Below are positions 1 to 10,392 of a stretch of DNA of 64,000 bases, piece by piece. How positions within the stretch are numbered: position 1 is the first letter of the stretch; each line of letters opens with the position of its first letter. A model generated the notes under the pieces. It saw only the letters and a list, made by a program, of their open reading frames with translations. It did not search any database and was not told where the DNA came from. Origin of the DNA: Rhynchopus euleeides (taxonomy: Eukaryota; Euglenozoa; Diplonemea; Diplonemida; Diplonemidae); assembly GCA_963210315.1 (NCBI GenBank), contig OY723244.1, forward strand, positions 186,001 through 250,000. Reading direction: 5' to 3'. Made by a program: the position numbers and the translations under genes.

Positions 1-51
1 CCCCACAGCCAACAGGGCGAGCCCTACCACAGGCACTGCGCCAATACGCAT
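1..51 (-). CDS. N-terminal start of a probable secreted protein (runs off the left edge)
   Basis: Reading leftward from an ATG at 51, the 17 codons to the window edge give a signal-peptide-like start: Met-Arg followed by a run of Ile, Ala, Val, Leu and Gly. The context before the ATG is ACC, a favourable eukaryotic initiation context, and the codons are GC-rich as in the other host genes. Only the signal sequence is visible, so the mature protein cannot be named. It could also be a chance open stretch. Confidence 0.3.
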   Translation of the reverse strand, partial: MRIGAVPVVGLALLAVG

Positions 52-743
52 GGTGATGCCCGCGGGGAGGGGAGAGAGAGTTACGGGAGTGTGGGGGCTC
101 CTGGGATCTTCCCCAAGGAGGGAGGGGGTGGGGGTGGTGTGGAGGGGGAAGAAAGGCTGTTCTGAGCCCTGTTGTTGTGAGAATCCTGGTGTGGGGGGGA
201 TTTGATTGTCGAGAGTGAGTGGGAAAGCATAGTCACCGCACCAGATATGCTGTACAAGTCGGATCAATGTAAAGGGGGGTCACAGCTATTGTTTACCTGG
301 CTTCATGTAAATAGTAGATGTGCATGTAAATAATAGCTGTGAATAATATTCACTGTAAACAATACGTGTAAATAATTTTACACGCACATACTGTTTACAT
401 AGTTCAGCGATTTTTTTCGAAACCTGTGCGGAATCGCGATTTTCCACTTCCATTGTCCTTTTCGGACTCCGTGCGGATCGTAGTGGGGTCATTTTGGTGG
501 TATCGGTGCCAAGATGCATCCATGAAATGTTGGTCTGATTCAGTGACTGGGAGGCAGCTAGCCCACCACACCACCCACCCAGGCGGGACCCCCTCACCGG
601 GCTTTCCAAACCCCGTTCTTTTGAACGTTTGGAACCTGCGCGGATCCTGGTGGGGTCACTTTGGTGACAGAGGCACCAAGTCTCACTCCTCAGAGCACCT
701 TGGAAATATTTTTGAACCCCCCGAAAAATAAAATAATTGCACG
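52..743. other. Non-coding, repeat-containing stretch
   Basis: No gene is recognised. Two copies of a short motif, GTGCGGATCGTRGTGGGGTC-like, lie near 472 and 638. The same motif recurs at about 50618, inverted at about 50795 and inverted at about 63766, so this is part of a dispersed repeat. AT-rich GTAAATAATA-type simple sequence occupies 300-400. Confidence 0.5.
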
Positions 744-745
744 TA

Positions 746-964
746 CCTAGGGTACCCCGAGAGAATGTCACCCCCCTCGAGGGCCCAGGGCCGAGGGGGG
801 GGTGACATTCTTCCCAGCCGCTACACAGGGAAACCATTGAAGAACGTCACCCCCCTCTGTACAGGGTGGCTGTTGGAGAATGTCACCCCCCAAGCGGAGC
901 CCGAGGGGGGGGTGACATTCTCCATGGTCACCTAGGGGGTGACATTCTCTCGGGGTACCCTAGG
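746..964. mobile_element. 219-bp foldback element with TA target duplication
   Basis: The ends are inverted repeats of about 30 bp beginning CCTAGGGTACCCCGAGAGAA. TA dinucleotides flank the element at 744-745 and 965-966. The interior is a second set of inverted copies of a GAATGTCACCCCCC-type motif. There is no coding capacity, so it must be non-autonomous. The TA flank is compatible with a Tc1/mariner-like transposase, but a 2-bp duplication is weak evidence alone. Confidence 0.6.
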
Positions 965-1041
965 TAAATAATAATCGGATGTAAACAATCAGCCATCCGG
1001 TTAAATAGTGCCCATTTCCAGGTTTTGGCCAATTCTAAATA

Positions 1042-1370
1042 CCGTATACGTAAATATTTTGGAACGTAAATATTATGGAACGTAAATATTTTGGAACGCT
1101 GGTGGGTTGGCGTTCCAGATTTTTTTCGTTCCACAATATTTACAGGGCTTTCTGCGACTCGGGGACTTGGACCAGGTGATCGGACGGCATACAGAGTCCC
1201 TGACGGGACCTACTCGTGCACTTTTCGCGCGATTCCTGACGCAAGCCGTCCTCACCACCGAGTCCCCAACTGGCCCTGTAAATATTATGGAACGTAAATA
1301 TTATGGAACGGACCGGCCAAAAATGGGCCCGTTCCATAATATTTACGTTCCATAATATTTACGTATACGG
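1042..1370. mobile_element. 329-bp foldback element with CCGTATACG ends and TA flanks
   Basis: The ends are inverted repeats starting CCGTATACGTAAATATT and continue as direct and inverted copies of GTAAATATTATGGAACG. TA lies on both sides (1040-1041 and 1371-1372). The interior has no recognisable gene. Confidence 0.6.
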
Positions 1371-1592
1371 TAGTACAAATTTACCCACTTTTTTGGTCCA
1401 GGAGTTCCTTCACTCACACCGTTTTTTTGCCGCGGTTTCCCGTCTTCCCAGCTTCCGACGGTTGTTTGCGACCCCCTCCCGCCCTCCTCCCACACCATGA
1501 ATCTAGAAAAAATCAAAAAGTCTGAACGGTCTTCATACCCAACACCTCCCCGGCACCACGAATCTAGTTCTAGTCGTGCAGCACCGATCACC

Positions 1593-1657
1593 AGGAGAAC
1601 ACGCAGGCTGTGCAGACTCAGGCTGCGCCTGAGTCTGCACAGCCTGCGTGTTCTCCT
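1593..1657. repeat. Perfect 31-bp inverted repeat with 3-nt loop
   Basis: Positions 1593-1623 and 1627-1657 are exact reverse complements separated by TGC. A transcript of either strand would form a long GC-rich hairpin. The function is unknown. Confidence 0.9.
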
Positions 1658-1789
1658 CGTCACAATCAAAATCGCTGTCGTAGTCGGTGTCGTTGCCAAC
1701 ACCGAGTGGCCTCTCGTCATTTTCCCGAACGTACATTGCAAAGTGCACCTTCTGTGAGGGTCTTGCAGACGGGTTGTTGGTGGTGGTGC

Positions 1790-2276
1790 TGCGGCAGGAC
1801 GTGGGAAGCAAAACAGGACGAGACATTTGCGCTGGATGGGCTGAAGGACCTCGCGGATCTCACCACGATCAAAAAGGTGAAGTGCAACACCTGCGGCGGG
1901 GAGGCCACTTCAAAGCTCGCTGCTTGCCTCTTCGCAGAAGTTCTCTTCGGGGTTGTCGATCGCTTCGATAGTGCCGGCAAGAAGGTCAAGTCAAGAGGCA
2001 AGCAGCATCCCCAACGAGCTTGAGCTGTTGGAGGTGGTCCCCGGGGAGATCGCTAGCGCGGAGCCGACCACGGTGACGTACCGGCTGACAGCCTCGTTTA
2101 GTGCTGCGAAGGGGCCCGATCAGCAGTCCGCAAAGTACGAGTCGCAAGCCGCTCGGTTCCATGGCAGTCACGTGCTGAAGTGGGTCGTGACAGGGACGAC
2201 ATTTCTGGCAGGTTGGGCCAGCTCCTGCGCGGGCTCAGGGAGGAAGGCACTCCCATGGATGCCCCTTCCTGGCTAG
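1790..2276 (+). pseudogene. Possible decayed coding fragment, family not recognised
   Basis: Two consecutive open segments read as protein-like sequence. The first (to about 1990) includes a Cys-x2-Cys pair in the sequence VKCNTCGGEATSK. The second begins at the same place in another frame and runs to 2276. A single-base shift near 1985 would join them. There is no convincing start codon and I recognise no domain. It may equally be a fortuitous GC-rich open frame. Confidence 0.25.
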
Positions 2277-2787
2277 GGCTGGCTCGTGTGCTTCGCCCTC
2301 TGGACTGTATCCAGCAGCTTGCTCGTCGCTACCCATCCACCCTCGGGCAGCTGGTGAAGACGACACGGTCGGGCGTGGTGGTAGACTGTGACACGCAATG
2401 ACCGTCGTTGCGAGGCACTGCAGCACAGCAGCAACAGCAGGCGGACATCCGGTGAGGGCACGTGACGCACCTTCCTTCAGGCCTGGTGGGTGATGCTATG
2501 TCTCGGGACAATATGAAGGCAAAGGCAACTATTCCTGTAATATTCCCATTCTGGGATGGTGGGGAAGGGGTCGCCCCCCCCCCCCTCTCCCTCTGGGGTT
2601 TTTCCCTTCAAAAACCGCATTCTCGCATTGTTTGAGTGCATCCGTACCTCATACTTTTTCTCTCGCCAAAAATGGTGGAAAAAAAATCCATTACTCCTTG
2701 GACCACTGAAGGAAAAAGGTGGGTAAATTTATTTTCCCCCCTCTTGATAACTTTTGAGTAAATTTTTTCGGGATCCTGGATCCCTCA
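2277..2787. other. Non-coding stretch
   Basis: No gene or clear repeat is seen. It contains a C-run near 2575 and AT-rich sequence up to the MITE at 2788. Confidence 0.4.
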
Positions 2788-2895
2788 GGGGGTCTTCGCT
2801 ACGGGGTGGTCGTCAGTGCATTTTGGTGCATTTCCAGTTGAATTGGCTGAAAACTGACGAAGTTTGTCGAAGTTTGTCGACCAGCAAAGACCCCC
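2788..2895 (+). mobile_element. 108-bp MITE, family A (GGGGGTCTTCGCT ends)
   Basis: Imperfect terminal inverted repeats GGGGGTCTTCGCT and AGCAAAGACCCCC bound a 108-bp unit flanked by the 3-bp direct repeat TCA (2785-2787, 2896-2898). The same unit recurs at 4399, 7627, 7963, 20285, 30305, 30414, 43499 and 44780. The 3-bp duplications are typical of PIF/Harbinger or CACTA transposons, but no transposase is encoded. Confidence 0.85.
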
Positions 2896-4398
2896 TCAAT
2901 AGTCAATAGTATTTAGCCTACCGGCTGCTCCCACTGCAACCTTTTTAGTTCTGAACGCCTTCCGTGAGCACGGTGCGTTTGACACAAAAACCAGACAACA
3001 AACCAATTACCGGTACGTTGTACTGCCGAAAGTTGTTCTGTTGGAACGCAGACCCCACTCTTGTGTACACCACTCCCCATTCTGATGAAGTGGTGTGAGT
3101 GGGGCCGCACAATCCAGCGGCCTGTGTGTGTGTGTGACTGCATTGTGCGCCCATGTGCTGGCGTGCTGTGGGTGCGGAAGAGGGGGCTTCGTGAGGAGAG
3201 GGGCGAGGGCAAGGGGTGAGGGAGGGGAGGCAGTGTGGGGCGGTGTGCAGAGAGAGCACTGCGTCAATCCTTTTGCCCTCTTCTCATCTCAGATGCAACC
3301 GCACACAGCTGCCTCCAAACAGTGCACGGGTCAGAGCGTGCTGTGCTGCAGAGGCAAGAAAGCAACACGGTGTAAAGGGGCCGCGCGAATCATGGACAGT
3401 AGTTCGAAAGTAGCTCAAAAATGCCTAATAGATCCCACTAGCCGCCACCCCCTCAACTCGTGAGGGGATGGCGACTAGTGGGACGGCGTGGACGCTTTCA
3501 CGCACAAAACCTCAACTCCTGTGATGGGGGAGGCTCGCGGTGTTCGGAGCACGTTTGGCTGTGGTGTCGTGACATTTTCTGCTCTCATTAGACTCAAGTG
3601 TGCGTAAAAATCGTACTCCCTTTCGCTAATATGTCGACACCCTGTCCAGCAACTGGGAGGGCAGTTCCAGACTACTTTTTGTTGAGCGCACACTTGTTGT
3701 CTCAAGGCAAGGCTGTGTTGAGGCCCTGTGAAGTGGCATGAAGGTGCTAATCCAAAAGCTTCAGTCGTACGATTTCCTTTATTACTTCGCGACTTCACTA
3801 CACTTCGTCACCCGGAAATGGAAACAACGAAATTACAGTGCCACAGAAAAGTTTCGAACACGATAAATTTTAAGATAATTTTAAGTTTTAAGACGAAAAT
3901 CGCGCTTCGCGAAAAATTTTAAAACATTCTTTTGTTCAATACTTTGTTTCAAAGTCAAGGATCTTTCTCCGAAGTGTTTTCGGACAAAGATTTCTTGACA
4001 AGAGAGATACTAAAAATACTTCTTGACAGGACTGGACAGGTCGAGGTCATTCTATTTGCGATGTCAGCAGCATCCAGTGGACCCGAAAAGGCCCCCATGT
4101 CGTGTGGTTTGGAGGGATGGACCGCTCGGTTGCGGAAACCACTCGACTGGGGATAACGACCCTGTTGAGGTTGGACATTCCTCTTCTGGCCTCTCTGCCT
4201 GCGATCCGCAAACTCATCCGCTTTTGGCAACTCGCAGCAAACCTGGCGATAGGGGACAGATAGGAGTAACCTGAGTGAGGTTGAAGGACGCTGACACCCG
4301 CCTGACCCAAAGACTGCCTGTTCACAGCGCTGGAGTGTTGCACATGTGGCACATCATCCCACACACCTCTAGGAAACTCCCATGATGCAGGATAGATA
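2896..4398. other. Intergenic repeats downstream of the first WD40 gene
   Basis: No gene is recognised. It holds the WD40-associated repeat at 3232-3360 (listed separately), a 3063-3115 segment also seen at 14218-14275, and a 3608-3720 segment containing GTACTCCCTTTCGCTAA and GTTGAGCGCACAC that is related to 44607-44690. Confidence 0.5.
3232..3360. repeat. WD40-associated intergenic repeat R1
   Basis: The unit of about 125 bp contains TTTTGCCCTCTTCTCATCTC and CAGCTGCCTCCAAACAG. Related copies lie at 20722-20850, 39196-39305, 54775-54845 (inverted), 57005-57130 and 63172-63237, mostly close to WD40 genes. This suggests that gene plus flank were duplicated together. Confidence 0.75.
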
Positions 4399-4506
4399 GG
4401 GGGTCTTCGCTACAGGGTGATCGTCAGTGCATTTTGGTGCATTTCCTGTTGAATTAGCTGAAAACTGACGAAGTTTGTCGAAGTTTGTCGACCAGCGAAG
4501 ACCCCC
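4399..4506 (+). mobile_element. MITE family A copy
   Basis: Same ends and length as the 2788 copy, with the 3-bp duplication ATA at 4396-4398 and 4507-4509. Confidence 0.85.
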
Positions 4507-4658
4507 ATAACTTTTAAAACAAAACAAAAGTTTTGAGACGAAAAAACTTTCGAACGGAGAAATTTAAAACTTTTGTTCGTTCGAAACTTTTCTGCGGCAC
4601 TGTATGTGAACTTACGCTGTCATGGGGTGGACTCATTCGGTAACCGGCGCACCTGAAA

Positions 4659-4756
4659 GGGGCCCTCGCTACCAGGTGTGACTGAGTGAGAAAAAGTGAG
4701 CCACAGCCCACTTCCCCTCACTGACTGACGAGCTGTGACTGGGCGCGAGGGCCCCC
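4659..4756 (+). mobile_element. 98-bp MITE, family B (GGGGCCCTCGCTACC ends)
   Basis: Inverted ends GGGGCCCTCGCTACC and GCGAGGGCCCCC are flanked by AAA (4656-4658, 4757-4759). The conserved interior includes GTGTGACTGAGTGAGAA. Related copies lie at 8381, 14732 and 41189, with a degraded one near 42790-42900. Confidence 0.7.
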
Positions 4757-4853
4757 AAAGAAAAAGATGTTATTCGGGCATGGCGCCACTATTCGGGGGG
4801 CCAGCCTTAAAGGCCAGCGCAGAAGGAGGGGAAACAGGGTTGGGAGACGCTGC

Positions 4854-6056
4854 TCAAGAGGAAAGGGAAGACACAGCACACACAGCGACAGAAATTGCGC
4901 TCGTTGATGTGAAGACCCACCTCCCGCAGGGGCTGACGGCAACACCACTGCCCTTTGAGGACACCACCCCCAGACACTCGCCTGTGCTGAGGCGGTACAG
5001 CTCGGTGGCGGTAAGGGCACCCACCGCAACAACATCACCTGGCTGCGACACACAAAGGAACGAGGGTTCCGTGGGCAATTGCACAGTACGCAGGCAGCTG
5101 AGGGAGGTCGTGCACCACACCTTGAGTGACTTGTCACAAGAGCACGACACCAGGTGCTGCTCGCCCTGAGTCAGGGCGAGGCCGGTTATCACCTCAGTGT
5201 GCTCGTCCAGGGTGTGTGTGTGTGTGAGGGTGCTGATGTCCCACACACGGATAGTCTTGTCATCTGACCCGCTGAAGATCCTCGTGCCCGACACAGCAAT
5301 GCTGGGAACAGCATCGGTGTGACCCTCCAGCACTCTACTGTCAGCAATGCCGAGAACAGTATCGCTGTGACCCTCCAGCACTGTGGCGCCCGGTGTGCCC
5401 TTCAAGTCCCACACACGCACTTTGCCTTCGGTGTCTCCTGATACCGGACGTCCGCAGCGTGTCCACGCTGCACCGATCACTTCGGTGGTGTCAATTGAAC
5501 TCCGCTCAGTGTTGATGTGGTCCAGGGTGCACACCTCCTCCCAGGTGGATGTCAGCCACACGCAGATGGTGCCGTCCTTAGAGCACGTCGCCAACCACGT
5601 CCCGCAGACTGAGAACGCAGTGCAATGAATGAGAGTCATACCGTGTGGTAAGTCTGCCACCACAGCAGCGGCGATGGTGTCAAACACAGTGATGTTTCCG
5701 TCGTAGTAACCCACAGCACACAACTTCCCACACCTCGACAGTGTGATGTGGGATATCTCGTCCCCATGGGTCGATGAGTAGACAGCGGGAGCCTTGACGA
5801 TGGGCCAGCGTGGGACGAGCTTGACAGCACCCCCGTCCTCCAGACCCGTGTCGGCAACACGCTGTGCATCGTCCAGCTCCTCCTCACACCCTTCGATGTG
5901 TGCTGCCACGTATTGAGCCCCACGGTCTGCGTTGTTGATAGAACCCGGGAACATCTCGTTGAGCGCATCCGCCTTCAGCTCGACCACGGTCCCGCCTTCC
6001 GCAACACCGACGACACAGCTGTCTCCGGTCCCGGCATGACGGACAGTCATTTCCAT
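4854..6056 (-). CDS. WD40 beta-propeller protein with ubiquitin-like N-terminus (intact)
   Basis: A single open frame of 400 residues from the ATG at 6056, the start shared by every family copy. Residues 1-80 have a ubiquitin-like pattern (a VRHAGTGDS strand, LKADALNEMFPG helix, LEDGGAVKLVPRW strand); this fold is inferred. Seven WD-type blades follow, with typical VRVWDLKGT, IRVWDIST and LKVWCTTS endings. WD40 propellers are protein-interaction platforms, so the protein is probably cytosolic, partner unknown. The fourth blade carries an in-frame duplication: VLEGH occurs twice, joined by Asp-Ser-Arg, coded by nine bases identical to the junction bases beside the Penelope-like element in another copy. 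MITEs and repeat R1 lie downstream. Confidence 0.85.
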   Translation of the reverse strand: MEMTVRHAGTGDSCVVGVAEGGTVVELKADALNEMFPGSINNADRGAQYVAAHIEGCEEELDDAQRVADTGLEDGGAVKLVPRWPIVKAPAVYSSTHGDEISHITLSRCGKLCAVGYYDGNITVFDTIAAAVVADLPHGMTLIHCTAFSVCGTWLATCSKDGTICVWLTSTWEEVCTLDHINTERSSIDTTEVIGAAWTRCGRPVSGDTEGKVRVWDLKGTPGATVLEGHSDTVLGIADSRVLEGHTDAVPSIAVSGTRIFSGSDDKTIRVWDISTLTHTHTLDEHTEVITGLALTQGEQHLVSCSCDKSLKVWCTTSLSCLRTVQLPTEPSFLCVSQPGDVVAVGALTATELYRLSTGECLGVVSSKGSGVAVSPCGRWVFTSTSAISVAVCAVSSLSS

Positions 6057-7250
6057 GGTCTGAGTACCCCTTCGCCTTGAAAGCACACAAGAAAGCCTTC
6101 CTGGAGAGTGCGGTGGTGTGAACAGTGCGCTGTGTTTTGTTCGGGCTCGGATCCAAATGGCAGTGAGCCTCAAAGTGGCACACCCACTACGCTCTTGAGT
6201 CCTGTTATTAAGCTTGGTATCAAGGTTTAAGAATGTGTAAATTCCTGCAGAACTTACAAGTTTTGCTTGTCACAACATTGGGGGGGTGTTTTTTTTGTTT
6301 GTTTTTGTTGTGGCACACTGTAGATTGCGCTCTCAGGAGTGCAAGATGACACAGGACAGCCACCACACCACCAGTCTTGACGCCCACAAAATGGTGGTTT
6401 TTCCAGCGTCAATTCTGTCTCACAGGGTTAGCCACTTCGACCACACGGGTCGTTGTGCATAACTTCTCTTTTCGACGCTACGGTATGTGTGTCACGCTTG
6501 CAGTTGGCTCTGGCGCTGGTTGCGGGTCTGTCGAGGAGCAGCAGCGGGGTCAAACCCGTCTGCTGTTTTCTGACATTCCCGTGGTCTGTCGTACGACTTC
6601 GGCTTGCGAAAGACTTTTAAACGTTTATAGCCTCTGGTCACGGCCCCCTTTCAACTTTGACTGTGGGTGGGTTTCTGAATTTTCTGGAAAGCACCATGGA
6701 TTCGAGGGACTGCGTGATTCGGACTCGCAGAACGGAAGGGCTACTGGGAAGGAACTGTACACTTTCTTGAGGCACGATCATTGGTGACCTAGGACGGAGG
6801 CATGCACGCATGTTGACTGGTGAAAAGGGGACACCCTAAGCAAGGCATACAAAGCGGTAGGTAATACCCGCCTGGGCTCTGTTTACCCCACCGTCAACAA
6901 CGCGGCGCCGTTAAAACTCTATAAGGGGAGGTTTGGCATGTCGCACTGTTCGTCGCATTCAGCGGGGGAGCCAGTGGACGTGTGGAGAGGGGTGTACAGT
7001 TCTGAAACAGTAGTCTGGCTCTGAGGGGGCAAATCACGTGTGGGAGTGTGGGAGGGAAGTCCTGAGATGAAGTGGTGCGATCCTTGGGGGGGCGAAAGTT
7101 TCATTTGCCTTTGGTCAAGGCCTTTTCAAACAAATTTGACCACGGAGCCTAGTAGCTGGTCCCTCGAATAGCATAAGTCTATGACAGGTCCCGGCACGAG
7201 GTTGCCTATCGCAAACCCCCGGGATCAGCCCGAGGACCCCCCCTTTAGCC
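6057..7250. other. Upstream/intergenic stretch of the first WD40 gene
   Basis: The first 150 bp are the gene's upstream region. A dispersed repeat at 6205-6320 (CTTGGTATCAAGGTTTAAG, then AATTCCTGCAGAACTTAC) also occurs at 21295-21345 and, interrupted, at 46641-46656 plus 48819-48870. No gene is recognised in 6320-7250. Confidence 0.5.
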
Positions 7251-7626
7251 CCCAGCTGGGGGAGGGGTTCAGTACCACTTTTTCGCCCGGCCAAAGGCCC
7301 CCCCTGAGTGGGGGGCCTGTGTGCTGACCCCCCCTGCCTGAACCTGAGCACTGCTCAGGGGGGGTCTGGGGGGACCCCCTGGCCTACGGCTGGGGGGGGG
7401 GGGCCTGTGTGTACTGGATCGTTTAGGTGGCATTTGTGATAATGCCACTTTTTTTTCGCGATAATGCCACTTTTTCAGTACCACTTTTTCGCCCGGCCAA
7501 GGCCCCCCCTGAGTGGGGGGCCTGTGTGCTGACCCCCCCTGCCCCCCCTGAGCACTGCTTAGGGGGGGTCTGGGGGGCCCCCCTGGCCTACGGCTGGGGG
7601 GGGGCCTGTGTGTACTGGATAGTTTA

Positions 7627-7734
7627 GGGGGTCTTTGCTGGTCGACAAACTTCGACAAACTTCGTCAGTTTTCAGCCAATTCAACTGGAAATGCACCAAA
7701 ATGCACTGACGACCACCCCGTAGCGAAGACCCCC
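7627..7734 (-). mobile_element. MITE family A copy, reverse orientation
   Basis: Inserted in GTTTAGGTGGCATTTG, which is uninterrupted at 7920. TTA is duplicated at 7624-7626 and 7735-7737. Confidence 0.9.
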
Positions 7735-7962
7735 TTAGGTGGCATTTGCGATAATGCCACTTTTTTTTCGCGATAATGCCACTTTTTCAGTACCACTTTT
7801 TTGGCCTGTGCCCCTGTGGCCTGGCCAAAGCCCCCTGGGCCCCCCCTGAGCCCTGGCTTGGGGGGGCCCTGTGGACCCCCTGGCCTACGGCTGGGGGGGG
7901 GCCTGTGCGGACTGGATAGTTTAGGTGGCATTTGCGATAATGCCACTTTTTTTCGCGATAAT

Positions 7963-8070
7963 GGGGGTCTTCGCTACGGGGTGGTCGTCAGTGCATTTTG
8001 GTGCATTTCCAGTTGAATTGGCTGAAAACTGACGAAGTTTGTCGAAGTTTGTCGACCAGCAAAGACCCCC
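7963..8070 (+). mobile_element. MITE family A copy
   Basis: Inserted in CGCGATAATGCCAC, with AAT duplicated at 7960-7962 and 8071-8073. Confidence 0.9.
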
Positions 8071-8380
8071 AATGCCACTTTTTTGGGTGCCACTTTTTTC
8101 TTCGCGATAATGCCACTTTTTTTTCGCGAAAATGCCACTTTTTGAAAAGTGGCATTATCGCGAAACTTTCAAAAAAAACAGGGCATTATCGTAAATAACC
8201 CTTTCTTTTTCGAGTATTGCAGGCACAGCTCAGCAGAGCTGCCCCACCATGCAGTGATTCTGATTTCCGTGCAAGCGAAAGGCGGATGCCTCAATGCACA
8301 ACGCTGATATGGAGTGAAATTGCATCGTGCCCGGCATGACGACTTACATGTAACACCTCTTGGATGTATCTGCGTGTCTC

Positions 8381-8500
8381 GGGGACCTTCGGCACCAGGT
8401 GTGACTGACTGATATAAAGTGAGGATCAATCTGCACCCCCTCACCAACCGATGACACATGACTGGTATCCGATATGACATATGACTGGTAGCGAGGGCCC
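8381..8500 (+). mobile_element. Degenerate MITE family B copy
   Basis: It begins GGGGACCTTCGGCACCAGGT and ends GACTGGTAGCGAGGGCCC. The interior GTGTGACTGACTGA matches the family. No target duplication is recognisable. Confidence 0.5.
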
Positions 8501-8504
8501 ACAC

Positions 8505-10392
8505 TCGCAGGATTTGTACGGAAGAATTGCATGATCACCTGTTTTCTTTTCTTCATGTGAGTTGCATGACATGATGGAACTCCATGCAACATACTTCGGC
8601 ATAGGGGGTTAAGAGAAATGATCGGGATCGGGATCGGGGTGGTGATGGGTCAATGATTAAGGGTTCACTAAGGGGAACACGGTAGACCGTGTGGAAGGCA
8701 GACAGACTAGAACACCGAAATTGTACTCAGGTGTTTATTTTCTCGTTGAGCGCTCGCTTCTGCCCCAAGGCTCTGTCGAGGCCAAGCGGCATGAGCTGCT
8801 AATACTAAGCTTGGGGGGTAAAGCTGGGATGCGTTCCGTCGCGACACCGCAAAAGTTCGCTCCTCTCCGTCGCTCGTCGCGAGGAAGAAAACGGTTTGAC
8901 AAAAAAAATAAGGATGGGTGCTGGTTAGTTCCGATCAATCAAACACTAGTGATACTGGAGGTTTTGTGGCAATCCACGGGAGCGACCACCTCCGAAGGGG
9001 CCGTCGAAACACTTGGGGCATGTGTCTCTGTGTGCCTTGACTTGAACGCAAAATACTACAGTGCTGACACACTTCAAGAAATCTGTCAATTGCTTGCATT
9101 GCACGCATCGTTTTGTTGAATACAAAAAAAACAGGATCACGGTCACCACAGCACCCGCTCTTGAAGAATGGCACGGTCGCCTGTGCTCAAGGACTTGTTC
9201 CCTGGACAGGCACACTGGGCCCACTGGGTTTCGGCCTCTTAGGGCCTTGACCACCGATGTTCCGGGAAATGTCAAAATACCCCATCCTCTCCGTTGAAAC
9301 TTTGTATCTGCAAATCAGAAAAGGGGAGAGAAGAACCAGCGGGTATTCGTCGATCGCGAGAACACCCCACACGCCTGATAAATTCACTTACGACAAGGGA
9401 AACAGAGAAATCCATTCCGCTCGATCCTCTCCGACAGTTGTTGCATTGCGCGCTTCCACCCTTTGCCTGAGGTACAGAAAATGGGGGTATCAGTGGCGGA
9501 GCACAAAGGGAGAGGACATCGGAAACTGATTCATTCGTGTCGTGGATCTGTCTTCGCGGTGGTGTACTTCCCTTAACACCCTTGGCTGGTCGGGACCTGC
9601 CATGTGTGTCAGTTGCAAAACGAGAAAAATATAAGGCGTTGTTTGTGCGCCAAACCCGGGTGAACAAACCTCACGTGTATTGCCTGATGAAGGTTGGTGT
9701 GAATGTGCGCACAGTCACAGCAACAAGACAAGGTAGATCGTGCTTGCCACCCAAAGCGCTGCCAACTATCTTTTTTCGCTGTGGCAAGCTTCTTGTTCAA
9801 AACAAACCTTGCTGCGTTGTTCACCGCATCTACCAGAGAGGTCCTTTTCAGGGACACCAGCAGGGCACAATATTATTGCGCCCTGCTGCTGGTGCCCCTG
9901 AATAGGCTGATTCACGGAGTTCTTCCGAGTTTATACAAAGTGCCACGTTGTTCTTTTTGGCGGCGGTTCACTCAGGCCTGGGCGGGGAACGAGCCCTTTT
10001 TCCAGGTTTTTTGGGTCGGGGAACCAGGTTTTTTCTAAGAATTTTTACAAGGGATTTTTTGCTCGCCCCCCCACAGTTTCCAGGCGCGTGCCCGTCAGGC
10101 GGGACTTTTTCTCTGATTTCTCTCCGCGTCATCATGTGACAGCTCTCGAGTGATGCCCAGAGATGCTTGCGGCAGAGAGTGCCCCTCATGCGCGTTACAG
10201 CTGAAAATGAATGAGGATCATCTGGCACTCGTTCTCATCGGGGGTTATGCTCCGCAGGGACTCAATACACCTTGGCACTCTCGCAGGGCTGGACATGCCA
10301 GCAGCTGGAGGACAGTTACAAAGCTGCCACTCCCCGACGCCACCCACCTGCTGGCCCCTTCAGGTCTGAAAGCCCAAAAGCTCCCATATTTT
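8505..10392. other. Gene-free stretch with dispersed repeats
   Basis: An open frame of 142 codons at 8691-9119 (+) has no recognisable domain. Positions 9290-9385 (minus) resemble the split repeat of the tyrosine-recombinase retroelement at 36.1 kb (GTGTTCTCGCGATCGACGAA). Positions 9632-9800 are a repeat of about 170 bp that recurs at 44690-44905 and 49033-49205. Confidence 0.5.

Larger units (their letters stand above)
7252..8165. repeat. GC-rich tandem/foldback region carrying two MITEs
   Basis: Three diverged units of about 200-250 bp follow one another. Each has a GGGGGG/CCCCCC block and a palindromic GTGGCATTWGCGATAATGCC segment. Two family A MITEs are inserted, and comparison with the uninterrupted unit shows their exact target duplications. 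Open frames here encode only Pro/Arg-rich low-complexity sequence and are not genes. Confidence 0.7.

Noticed and set aside
7252..8165. Pro/Arg-rich open frames as a gene
   Set aside because: They are translations of G/C-run tandem repeats containing MITEs.
8691..9119. A 142-codon plus-strand frame as a host gene
   Set aside because: No domain or convincing composition is seen, and part of it overlaps sequence related to the repeat at 3680-3770.
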